Source: Protula sp. h YS-2021
Taxonomy: Eukaryota; Annelida; Polychaeta; Sabellida; Serpulidae
Reading direction: 5' to 3'
Length of the DNA: 64,000 bases
Assembly (NCBI GenBank): GCA_949752745.1
Contig: OX457031.1
Span: 24,070,081-24,134,080, forward strand
Shown: piece by piece, positions 1 through 9,565 of the stretch
Layout of the letters: every line of letters starts with the position of its first letter
How positions within the stretch are numbered: the stretch's first letter is position 1
Position numbers and translations under genes: made by a program
Notes under the pieces: model-generated
The model's database searches: none
Seen by the model: only the letters and a program-made list of their open reading frames with translations
What the model was told of the DNA's origin: nothing

Positions 1-374
1 ATGGTAACCGGTTTGTACATGAGTACCCTCCCCAGCCACTCCCTCGGGGTTTAAAATTAAATGCGTGATTGAGGACGATAGATCCCTGAAGCCTGGATAA
101 TTGAAATAATTGACCAACCACAGAACACCTTAAAATGCCAGACTGAATCTATATTGTTTCTATAAACATTTAATTTTCTCAAACATGAATCAGGTAAGTT
201 TGTTTTAGTTCGGTTTTCTACAGTTTATGGACACATATACCATTTATGATTACACAGCAATGCTGACATCAGCAACAACATCAACAACAGCATTTTACAA
301 ACGAAACAAAACAAACTGATCGATTGTGTCCCTGCACATGATGAAGCATTCATGTTACATATTACATTTCCAGG

Positions 375-437
375 TCTGGGCAGGGAGGCGGGGAGTGCCA
401 ATTTCGTTTAAAAGGGGGCAATTTTCATTCAGTATTC
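375..437 (+). repeat. Fragment of dispersed MITE-like family (family M)
   Basis: The stretch reading 'gagtgccaatttcgtt..aaa' then 'ggggcaattttca' matches, in inverse orientation, the body of the fuller copy at 36631-36813, and in the same orientation the copy at 63217-63461. Only the middle of the element is recognisable here. It abuts the family Z repeat on its right. Homology is by eye between copies in this window; no outside database was consulted. Confidence 0.5.
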
Positions 438-439
438 CG

Positions 440-1041
440 TATTTCCAACGTTGGGTAGACGTCGATTATCCGCCATCTAATCAAGGTTGCGTCAAGTTGA
501 AAATAGACGTCGAAACAACATTGCATAGATGTCGAGAAGCAACATCGTATAGACAACGGGAAAATATTAATCTCAAGACAGCTACTGTCATAATGTGGTC
601 CACTTTCTCTCACAGCACCCCCCGCTCACCGTTCCGATTTCAATGAATATTTTCCAAAGATAAATGGGAAAAAATTATTATATTTTACTTAATGGTTTCG
701 GTCTACTTATAAAGTGATCTGTCATGGTTACCATTTCCAGCGAGTGATTACATAAGGAGGATATTTTTGGTTGCAAGTCTGACGAATCTGCAATTTTGAT
801 TTTCCTACGTCTATTCAACTTTACACCAAAGACGTTGATTAAACGTCGAAAAAAGTTGGGTTTTAGTTGCGACCAAAAACAACGTATAAGCAACGTTACT
901 TACCTAAAGTATATTCAACCTTGTTTGAAAGACGTTTGGTTAGACGTTCTTCCAAATGCAACCAAAGTATAACCACAGTTAATGTTGTGGCTTCTTCGGA
1001 TCGATAGCGCAACCTGAAATCGACGTTGAATGTTTACTGGG
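440..1041 (+). repeat. Dispersed repeat rich in ACGTTG/GACGTC motifs (family Z, copy 1)
   Basis: This block holds many degenerate 'aacgttg', 'gacgtcg' and 'caacat' motifs and ends in TTTACTGGG. The segment at about 830-900 (guttate 'gttgcgaccaaaa' and 'gattaaacgtcg') matches the reverse complement of 37835-37935, and its end matches the start CCCAGTAAAC of that second copy. It is probably a nonautonomous transposon, but no clear second terminus or target duplication is visible. The short open frames in it are not credible genes. Confidence 0.55.
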
Positions 1042-1154
1042 CCTTCTAGGGCGACGAATGGCACAATATGTAACACAACGTAGCAAATTAAAAAATACCC
1101 ATTTTAGAAGGTTTTATGCTTCGAATCAGCATAACGGCTGTATAGTCATTGGGG

Positions 1155-1350
1155 CTTTGATATCTCTGGTCTCATTGATATCTCTGGTCTCATTGATATC
1201 TCTGGTCTCATTAATATCTCTGGTCTTATTGATATCTCTTGTCTTGTTGATAGCGTTGATCTTATAAAAAGCTCTGGTCACTCTGATATCTCTGGTCAAA
1301 CTGACAGCGATCGTCTAATTGGCACCTCTAGTTTAATTGATAGCTCAGGA
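1155..1350 (+). repeat. 18-bp minisatellite
   Basis: Tandem units of about 18 bp with the core 'tctctggtctcattgata' run through here. Copies are nearly exact on the left and decay to the right, with barely recognisable copies to about 1490. The unit length is a multiple of three, so one frame stays open and gives a repeating hydrophobic hexapeptide. That open frame is an artefact of the repeat. Confidence 0.85.
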
Positions 1351-2130
1351 CCAATCAACAGTGCCGGTATCACTGATACTGCCTGCCTGATTTTACCCCT
1401 GGTTTTAGCGCTATTAATATGCCTGAGTGCTATCAAAAGTTTTATTGACATTATTAATATTCGAGTCACTGGTATCACTAATATCAACATAATATCAACA
1501 AAATTATATCCATAACGTGACTGGTTTTATCTATATATGTGCACTCCTTCCTTTACAATAAGAAAACATGCAAAACTATGCGTGTTCAAAACGTAATTTT
1601 AGCCGTTGCACAATTACAGCACAACACCAAGACATGCATATTATTTGAACTCTTCTAGTGAAACAGTAAAATGCTGCAAAACATGTGCAATGTTTGGATT
1701 ATGTGATTCCAGTTCTGCTGTTTTACCAGTAACTGTGTGTCGAATAGGCTTTGAAGAGTGCTCTATATTTTTACAGATAATATATTTCGGTACTTAATAG
1801 GAAACAACTTTAGCTAGGAGGTATATCTGTAGAAAACATGACAACAAATGAGAATTGCAATAGTAATTTTAAATAATTTTAAATTTTCTGAGTATGTAGC
1901 AAATTTAAATTTAATGGGGGGGGGGGTAGTATTTTCTGCCATATCCTTGATCCATTCTGATTTTAGCCCCTCTCCATTACAATTTAAAAACAGACAAGTA
2001 TTCCTCTAACCTGTTAGCCAATCAGATCTTGTTTGATTCTGCTTGTTAAATTGCAGCATTGACACGCTTTAGTTCAACGTATGGAATCGAGACGATCAGA
2101 TTTTAGTAAGAACAAGAAGAAAACTAAAAC

Positions 2131-2168
2131 GAAGAAGAAGAAGAAGAAGAAGAAGAAGAAGAAGAAGG
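2131..2168 (+). repeat. (GAA)n microsatellite
   Basis: About 12 uninterrupted GAA triplets lie immediately beyond the probable polyadenylation signal of the minus-strand gene. On the gene's sense strand this is a TTC tract, a pyrimidine-rich stretch just past the predicted 3' end. Confidence 0.9.
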
Positions 2169-2169
2169 C

Positions 2170-2175
2170 TTTATT
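2170..2175 (-). terminator. Polyadenylation signal AATAAA of the minus-strand gene
   Basis: The plus strand reads TTTATT, so the minus strand has the canonical AATAAA hexamer. It lies about 70 bases downstream of the stop codon at 2245-2247, a normal distance for a short 3' untranslated region. No transcript evidence is available, so the cleavage site is inferred. Confidence 0.6.
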
Positions 2176-2244
2176 TTACATTGCTTGATGTCACTAAATG
2201 CCCATACAAAAATGCTTATTATTCTACAGCATAGTTACTGCGGT

Positions 2245-4632
2245 TCACACTTTGCTCATTTTGGTAGCCTTACGCTCCTTGATGTTGCCAGCGGACTTCG
2301 AATCAGTTCTGTTGGAATGTGTATCCAGTAGAACTCGCAATTTATCATCTACTGTGCTCTCCAGGGATTTCACATAGTCAGCTAACTCCTTGTCCTCAAT
2401 TTTGCCAGTAGGGGGTATTTTACCGTTACCAACGGTATCACATCGAGCATGAATCATATTTTCTGCAGTCGGGTAGGCGGGTGTTTTTGCTTTGGTCTCC
2501 AGATGAGATTTGTCTAAGTCAGTGCGACCTACGCTAAGCTTAGAATGATTTTTGTGCAATCTCGGAGATTGCTCCGGATCGTCTTTACTTTTATCGATTT
2601 TCTTCTTTCTCCTTCTGTGCTTTCTCGGCGCTAGAACGGGCTCATCGTCAATTGTTTCCTGCGCCACCTCATCAACTTGCATGCCATCACTGCTTTCTGA
2701 TTTCTCTTCCGGACTTTTCTGAAGGTTAGCCATTGCTGTCTGAAGCTTGGTCAGATCGGTGCTTGGGTTCTTTTTCGACGCCTGATCAAGCATCTTATGG
2801 ACAGCATCGTGCTCTTGGCGTACGTATGCCATTAATTCGCTGCGCATTTCCGGTTTCTGAAGAAGGATGTCGCAAATCGAAGTGATCATGGAGTCGTCAT
2901 GTTTACGCTCCATTTTCAGAAGATGGTTGAGGCTGAATAAGGTTTTCTGGTGACTGTCACATTGTAGTTGACCTCTTGCTACTTGTCTGTACAATTTCTG
3001 CAAAAGATGTGACAAATTAATGGAGGGTTAATGACACTTAAAAGTAATGGCTAGAACTTTTCTAAACGATCGAGTTCTTTCTTTGATGAAATGGTCATGA
3101 TGTGTGGAAAAACTCGATCGAAGTATTCCGATTTTCTGGCGCTTCTTTGTGTTTCATTTTTACTGAATGAAAATTACCCCCCCCTCCCTCTTTTTATAAC
3201 GAAAGTGGCACTTCGAGTGCGGCCCGCGCCTGGCCTCAAAATTACCACTGTTTCTCCTATGCTTTTGGGACACGCGTGGAAACACATATGACGCCAAGTT
3301 CCCAACCCCCCCCACCCCCCACCCGCCACTCCGGCAGAAAGAGAGAGGAAGAGTGAAAATGACAAAGTGTTAGCTTTAACATTGTCACCTCGTCCAGTCG
3401 AGCATTGTTGATTTCTCTCTGTTTGCGTTCACGTTCCTTGTATTCCTGGAAGCGGTGATATTCCTCCTCGGCCAGCTCGTCTGATTTCCGCATCATTTGC
3501 ATGACAATGCGCACGCGCCGCTCCTGTGCATCTTTGTTGTATTTATCCGGGTTCACATCCGGTTTCTCGATGCCCTATTTGGACACACAATATGTATAAG
3601 GCATGCGCCTTCAAGCTTTACATGCACTGTTAGTTCTATACTTCTATTTCTACAATTCTCATCCTGAACAACTCTGGTAACCACGGCTGTTGAGTATAGA
3701 TTTTAAAGTGAAGTAAAACTGGAGACTGAGCGGTTCAGAGTATGTCACGAATCCGACCTCGTGAATCGGAACCAGTCGGTGGGTAAATTCTGCAGTCTGA
3801 AGGTTTTACGTTTAAATACAGTAAAACCTGCCTACACCGGGCAACGGGGGAACTGGCGGATTTTGTCTGGTATATAGAGGTGTCCGGTATTTCAGGGGTC
3901 ATGTAAACCAATGGGCAAAAAACGGGACCGAGAATTTCTTGTCCGGTATTGGCAGTTGTCCGGTATTTCAGGGTTTGTCCAGAATGAGGTTATACTGTAT
4001 TTAATTCATGGATGGCTTGTTGTGTGTTTGTCTATGTGTCTGCTTGTTGGGGTGGGGGTGCTGGGTGGGGTGGTAAAATCTTATGTATATACGAAAAGTA
4101 AGAAAAGGAGAGCGCTCTACAAGATCTCTGGCTAAAGATAAATGTTTCTCTTTTTTGCCATTTTATCTTGAATCTGCAAAGTGACCTTTACGTATTCCCA
4201 GTACCCCACAAAAGAAAAAAAAACAGACCAGTGGTTGATCAATGTAGGTGTGAATTTACATGTATTCGATCCGTTGAGTAAATGCAATTCGATTTTTCTC
4301 AGAGAATATTCTGTATTTGTTTTCTACCGACAAAAAAACTTGCCAGTTCGATTTTTTTACTTCCTGAGGAAATAACTTTGTATTTATTGTAATATTGTTT
4401 GTATATGTCACAGTAGATTTTTTGAAATCAGGGACAGTACTCAACTGATTAGTACAATGTTACGTGTTGACACTGAAATATCAATAAAACCCATAATTGT
4501 TTAAAATCTACAAAAAAATACTCATTTCGCTTTCTTTCTTTCTCTCTTTCTTTCTTTCTTTCTTTCTTTCTTTCCGTCCTTCCTTCCTTCTTTGTTTCTT
4601 TCTATCTTTCTTCTTTTCTCTTCTCTTCTCTT

Positions 4633-4678
<46 letters not shown>

Positions 4679-5727
4679 ATACATATACAGTCTTATTATC
4701 CCTCTCTCACTCACACTTTCTGTCATTCTTCTTCACCCTTTCTCATTCTCTCATTCTGTCTGTCTGTCTGTCTTTCTGTCTCTCTGTCTGTCTCTCTCCT
4801 TCTTACATACATACGCAATCGTATTATCGCTCTCTCACATATACTTCTGTCAATTTCTTCATCCTTTCTCATTCTCTCATTCTCTCTATCTCTGCCTCTC
4901 TCTCTCTCTCTCACCCTGTCAGACACTCTTTCTCTAACCCTTTACCCTTAAACATTACAAAAAGATAAAATACGACTAAGTCAATTCCATCAGCAAAGGT
5001 TTCAATCTAAATGCTTAAGAATTAGACCAACTTATCAATTTTGAGTGCCTTTAATGCAGCCCTATATGGGTAAAAAATTTAAGTTCTCTTTGATTGCAAA
5101 ATATGGTGTCTAGTACATTGCTGCGCTGTTGTGGTTTTCAAGGCGTTTTTGGAGGAAGCATCCACGACCCCATCCTCTTCCCCCACTTCCCCCTCCCCAC
5201 CGTCTTCCCAAGGGAGAATAAAGTGGGAAATAAAAGGTAGAATCCATTAAAACGAAAGGATTAATCACCTGTGTTTGTGAGGTATTCTGCCCTTGCTCTT
5301 TCTTCCCGAATCCGTTTTTGAGCTTTGCCCAGAACGATGTCGACTGCGGATTAGAACTGCGAGCGGACGGAGTGAGACTCATCCTAGAGCGAGATACGAA
5401 GCTAGAACTACGCGATTGCGAATCAACCTCATCACCATTCTCCTCCGTAGCGTTGTTGCTGAGGGAGCTATCCAATGGCCTCGCAGCTTCAATGTCATGG
5501 TCAGATTTTACGAATCGAACTGGTTTGTCCGAGTTTTCATACTTTACTCTACTTGATTGCATCACGTTGTGAGAAGTGCGTGGGGTTTCTGGTTCTAATA
5601 TGGGCGGAAGTTCGTTAGTTCCGGATGAACTATGGGAACTTCGAGAGCTTGAACTTTTTGGGCGGTGTCCCCTGCCCCGTTTTCCCTTGCCCACTGAGTT
5701 GTCTGAGTAGTCGTCATAATCCTCCAT
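2245..5727 (-). CDS. Uncharacterised coiled-coil protein, three coding exons, 465 residues
   Basis: Predicted minus-strand exons are 5727-5269 (153 codons), 3574-3389 (62 codons) and 2997-2245 (250 codons plus stop). All junctions are GT-AG and in phase 0: donors CAG|GTGATT at 5268 and GAG|GTGACA at 3388, acceptors AAATAG|GGC and TTTGCAG|AAA. The ATG at 5727 has a good context (GACATGG). It lies 9 bases inside an exon whose acceptor (TTTTAG at 5736-5737) implies at least one further upstream exon, untranslated or coding. Exon 1 encodes an acidic start (MEDYDDYSDN), a basic patch (KGKRGRGHRPK) and Ser-rich low complexity. Exon 2 and the start of exon 3 are highly charged and helical, coiled-coil-like, with paired helices to about residue 310. 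A basic cluster RKHRRRKKK near residue 340 could be a nuclear signal. No signal peptide or membrane segment is seen. I do not recognise the family. The exon structure is well supported; function is unknown. Confidence 0.8.
3153..3283 (-). repeat. Family M MITE fragment inside intron 2
   Basis: Within the 391-bp intron between exons 2 and 3, the order 'gaatgaaaatta', a C-run, 'taacgaaagtggcact', 'gcggcccgcgcctg', 'cctcaaaattacc' and 'gggacacgcgtgg' parallels the copy at 36631-36813 in the same orientation. The left end is missing or diverged. The 60-100-residue open frames overlapping it, and the read-through of exon 2 into it, are artefacts. Confidence 0.6.
3819..3997. mobile_element. pogo/Tigger-like MITE with TA duplications (intron 1)
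   Basis: A 179-bp sequence starts CAGTAAAACCTG and ends CAGGTT-like in inverse (GAGGTTATACTG), flanked on each side by TA (3817-3818 and 3998-3999). The interior repeats 'gtccggtat' four times. Termini of the form CAGT(A)NAACC with TA target duplication are typical of pogo/Tigger-type members of the Tc1/mariner superfamily. There is no coding capacity, so it is a nonautonomous copy inserted in the intron of the minus-strand gene. Confidence 0.7.
4530..4935 (+). repeat. Pyrimidine-rich compound microsatellite (TTTC, TTCTC, TC, CTGT)
   Basis: A run of CT-rich simple repeats: (TTTC)n at 4530-4575, (TCTTC)n near 4613-4640, (TC)n at 4640-4672, (CTGT)n near 4756-4790, and mixed TC to 4935. Two short 'acatacatayac' spacers occur, suggesting duplication of a roughly 120-bp block. 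It lies in intron 1 of the minus-strand gene, so the pre-mRNA carries the GA-rich strand. Overlapping Ser/Leu-Phe and Arg/Glu open frames are low-complexity artefacts. Confidence 0.9.
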
Positions 5728-5735
5728 GTCGAAAT

Positions 5736-6552
5736 CTAAAATTATATAAAAAAAAATAATAATAAAATATAAATAAAATAGAAATCTAAAATTCAAGTGG
5801 AAAATATTCTTCTATTTTATACTTAGTTCTATATTTGTATTACTGTTATGTTTCTATATTTAATTCAAGTCTGAATATTCCGCTGTTATTTATTTATTTA
5901 ATGTTTTAGCAATTGATATTTTCCAATGTGAGTAAAATAAAAAAGGCATGTAAACTGCAATTTATTCAACAAGTTGCTACACTGTCTTCCGCGAATACCT
6001 GCTTTACAGTCTTTTGCACTGGATATTCTGAAATCCAATAATATTATGGATAGCTTTTTCCCCTTGTTATTGAAAGACCTTCCCTTTATGAAAGGTAAAT
6101 CAAAAGACCAGCAATTGATTGTCAAATGGTATGGTCGTTGATAATTCATAATATGTACGAAGCTCTTGCGGACTAATGCATTAGTCAATTGATTCTGGAT
6201 CCTAGAAACGACGAGATCCAGAGAACAACAAGCATGGGGTGCGGTCAATTATTAATTAACTCGACAAAGATCGTTATGGCGTTTCAACTAGCATCGGGGT
6301 CAAACTATAGGAGATGACTGGCACAAAAAATACAACGAAATTCCTCAAACAATTCATGGCTCGGCCGCATAATTTTCATGGTCTACCTTGTAAATGATTT
6401 CACTAGACGATTCATTAATTAATTTCTCTATTAATGCATAATTTCGCATTTCCGGTTGCTCACAGTACTCGTTTTCGTCCAATTATGGCTTAACGAGATT
6501 TTTTTTGCCGTCAATTTTTTGGCCGTTAAGTTTTTTATCTTTCAAGTGTCAA

Positions 6553-6554
<2 letters not shown>
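5736..6554. other. AT-rich upstream region of the minus-strand gene
   Basis: This stretch precedes the first recognised coding exon. It contains the polypyrimidine/AG acceptor at 5736 and is otherwise unremarkable AT-rich sequence. I see no convincing upstream exon, TATA box or CpG-rich promoter. The true transcription start is probably further right. Confidence 0.4.

Positions 6555-6621
<67 letters not shown>
6555..6621 (+). repeat. (TC)n microsatellite
   Basis: About 33 perfect TC dinucleotides. It lies about 0.83 kb upstream of the first recognised exon of the minus-strand gene, where it reads as (GA)n. Confidence 0.95.
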
Positions 6622-6626
<5 letters not shown>

Positions 6627-7026
6627 TGTCCAGTTGTTTTGTTGGAGACTCGCGCTTGTTTTTATTACGATATGTTGTATTTCCCCATCCAGTGATATAT
6701 TCTCTGAGGCAGAGCACGTGACATCTAGGCATTTATGTCAACAGTCATTAACGACTGAACATCATCGCCACACAATCTGTTTGTAAATATATTTCTTTCT
6801 CAATCGCATGTAGATCACCATAAGAAAGGGAACAGAAAAAGCTTTTCAGACCCCGGCTCCGCCATTACACGTGTATTAATCTGCTCACCAGACAGCAACA
6901 GTTTTGATGCGCCATATAAACTGGTGAAAACAGAGCTTAAAATAATCAAATTTATATTTTAAAAAAATCAATTATTTTCTCAATTTCATCAGTTTGGGTA
7001 GTTAATAAAATCAGTGGCAATGCATT

Positions 7027-7097
7027 AAGAAAGAAGGTAGAGCGAAATAAAGAAATAAAGAAAGAAATAAAAAAAGAAAGAAAGAAAGAAAGAAAGC
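7027..7097 (+). repeat. (AAAG)n/(AAAT)n microsatellite
   Basis: Imperfect AAAG and AAAT tetranucleotides, becoming perfect (GAAA)n at 7075-7095, directly left of the degenerate minisatellite. Confidence 0.85.
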
Positions 7098-7114
7098 ATG
7101 TTCAGCAGTTATAG

Positions 7115-7545
7115 TTACGGTGGCATTTCAGCAGCACTTTTTCAATATGGCATTTGCCCAGAACGGCTATTGTCCAACCACGCTTGTCCTGGCGGCATTT
7201 ATTCACAACGCCGTTTGCACAGCAGCACTAGACACGGTTGCACTTGTTCAGCGCCGGGGGAAGGAGGGGGCACAGGTGGGGGGGGGGGGCATTTAGCCTC
7301 ATTTCTCAGGCATTAATCCAGAAAGGTGATTGCTCAGTGGCACTTGTCATAGTTGCTTTTATCCAGAATGGCAGTTATTTAACTAAACTTGTCACAGTGC
7401 CATATGTCCAGGACCGTTGCTGCTCAGGGACACGAGCCATGGTGACATTTGTCCAGAACGGGGAGAGGACTGCGGTTGCCCAAGAGAACGTGTCGTGGGA
7501 GCATTATTCCAGGACAGCGGTTGCTCAGGAGCATTTGTTTTAGCA
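7115..7545 (+). repeat. Degenerate minisatellite with 'ggcatttgtccagaacgg' core
   Basis: About nine diverged copies of a unit of about 30-45 bp with the core 'ggcatttgtccagaacgg' followed by 'ttgctca'. Clear examples start near 7140, 7190, 7390 and 7445. The open frames across it (72-101 residues) repeat with the units and have no recognisable domain. Confidence 0.55.
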
Positions 7546-8842
7546 CCAGTCAATTGAAGTCTATATTTAGAAATACCGAATTGTTCTGTTTACTGGTTTG
7601 GTTCGCTGCGTGTCCGCTCACCATAAAATTCCATAGTATGAATTGCCAACAAAATAGATATTAGAAACGTTCTGCAAGAAGTAAACTTTAAAATTTTACG
7701 TCTCAGAAAACTTCTCAAATGAGAAGTAAAATCTTTTGGCAAAAGGTTTTTGCAAGAAGAAAAGTTATTTTCGATAAAAACGAGTAACGTTCATCATCTT
7801 ATTCTGAAAGAAGTGTGAATAAGATTTTATTACTTTCTTATTTCAAACGTGAGATAATTAGAATTAGTGACCCAAACTCTAAAATGAATCGCAGCTGTGT
7901 TTTGATTAATAGAAAAGAAGTGTTTGTATACAAATTCATGAGGGATTTTAAAATGCAATTTACAGGTAATGTTTCTGATTCAAATGAGAATTAAACATTT
8001 AACATGTGTACAAGGGATTCAGCAACATTATAAATTACACCAATGTCCTAAATAATGAATTTAAAAACATTATTCCAGAAGTAATATTTACTTCTGAATC
8101 ATGTTTGCCAAGTCAAAACTTTTCCAGAAACGTTTCATTTTGCACACGGCACGCACAAGAAGGAAAATATGAAGAAAAATGAGAAAATGTTTACTTTTTG
8201 CGAAAGGTCTCTATTCTTTGCGTTTCAAGACTCGGCATAATCAGAATAAATCATTATGTCACACAGGACCCGTGCATTGATTTTGCGTTTGACCGTGCCC
8301 TTGTAACATTGACCTGCCGTTTTTCTTTTCCATGGCGCGTGAAAAGCTTTCGATTGACGCATTTCACATGGGTTTTTGTCCACAAATATTAATTTTATTG
8401 AAGAGCGTGATGTAACAAATTTACTGTCAGACGGAAAAATTCCCAGGGAACAGATGGGTAAAGTAAAACAACTTAGTCCTGAACTAATACCTTATATTTT
8501 TCCTCACAGTCATTAGGGAGTTCCCTTAAGCATATTGATAATCTGACAATACATTTTACTTCATTTTATGCTTCGAATGTCTTTGAATAAGCTCACAACA
8601 AAAATTCAACAAAATTACGATACAAATGCTTCAAAATAGAGTGTATTGCTTCAAAGAAACATTTTCTGCTTTGCAAATTAAAATTGACTTCCCTCCACCC
8701 CCACCCCACCTCCCGGTAAAAAGCCTATGAATTATTCTATGAATTGCTTACATATTATACAACAGTTTTCCACTTATAACCTTTTCAGTGTTTTTGAGGC
8801 AGTGACTGCATAACAAGTGAGCGTCTCTTCTTTTTTTCAGTG
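7546..8842. other. AT-rich noncoding sequence, nothing recognised
   Basis: No open frame with recognisable protein character, no RNA gene signature and no clear repeat structure was seen on either strand. Confidence 0.4.
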
Positions 8843-8875
8843 CTGGACAAGTGACTGCCCAGTTGGCCTGCTCGA

Positions 8876-9246
8876 TGCCTACGGCTCATAACTTCTATAT
8901 TTTCAACACATCATAATTTCATTGGGTGTCAGGAATTATTTAATACGAGTATATACTCTGGACAAAATATCACTATAAAAAGATGACACTCCCATTTTGT
9001 AGCTGCTTTGCAAAAGCGCAATTGAGAAATTTTATATTAGACAGGATTTCTAAGGGTTAAGGTTCAGTTTTGTGTTGAGTTCATTATGTAAGTGTGCTTT
9101 AGAAAAAATAAAAGAATTGGAAAGAAGATGAATATCCAGCCTGCAGTTCTTTTCATTTCAAGTAAAATTTCAAATCGTATCTATTATGAGCCGCAAGCGT
9201 TATGAGCCGTAGGCGTTGTTAGCCGTAGGCATTATGAGCCGTAGAC
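8876..9246. repeat. Inverted-repeat locus with a 16-bp tandem on one arm
   Basis: TGCCTACGGCTCATA at 8876-8890 occurs inverted as four tandem 16-bp units (TATGAGCCGTAGGC plus two bases) at 9185-9246. Both arms also lie beside a direct 'ctgcccag(t/c)tg' motif at about 8855 and 9257. The arrangement suggests a degraded foldback or MITE-type element with local amplification of one arm. Confidence 0.5.
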
Positions 9247-9429
9247 CAACCAAGTTTCTGCCCAGCTGTCTATTCCATGTCATAGCAAAATTATGATAAA
9301 ACTTCTGTGAAACTGTGTCATTAAAGTTACATAAGATACGAAACATGTTTGAATTTTTGGACACATAATAATCAAATTAACCTTTTTTCAGTTCTTTACC
9401 TCAGAGAAGTATGATCTGTCTAATGGTAT

Positions 9430-9565
9430 CCAGACAGAAGGGCCTTGGACAAAAGGGTCAAGAACAGAAGGCCCTTTTGTTCAAATTTTCATTTAGGGCC
9501 AGTTTTGGGAAAAGCCCTTATGTCCAAGACCCTTTTGTCCGGGACTCTTTTGTTCCGGACTCATC
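9430..9565. repeat. Palindromic 'GGACAAAAGGGTC' element
   Basis: GGACAAAAGGGTC at 9447-9459 is perfectly inverted as GACCCTTTTGTCC at 9528-9540. Further variants of 'cccttttgtyc' lie between and after them. The element is a small foldback structure of alternating short units; the overlapping 77-residue frame is an artefact. Confidence 0.6.

Noticed and set aside
1058..1267. 69-residue frame ending in a repeated SLVSLI hydrophobic peptide, resembling a membrane protein
   Set aside because: It is the 18-bp minisatellite, which is a multiple of three and so stays open by chance.
4497..4951. Plus-strand 119-146-residue Ser/Leu/Phe frames
   Set aside because: They lie entirely in CT-rich simple repeats, and the opposite strand gives Arg/Glu repeats.
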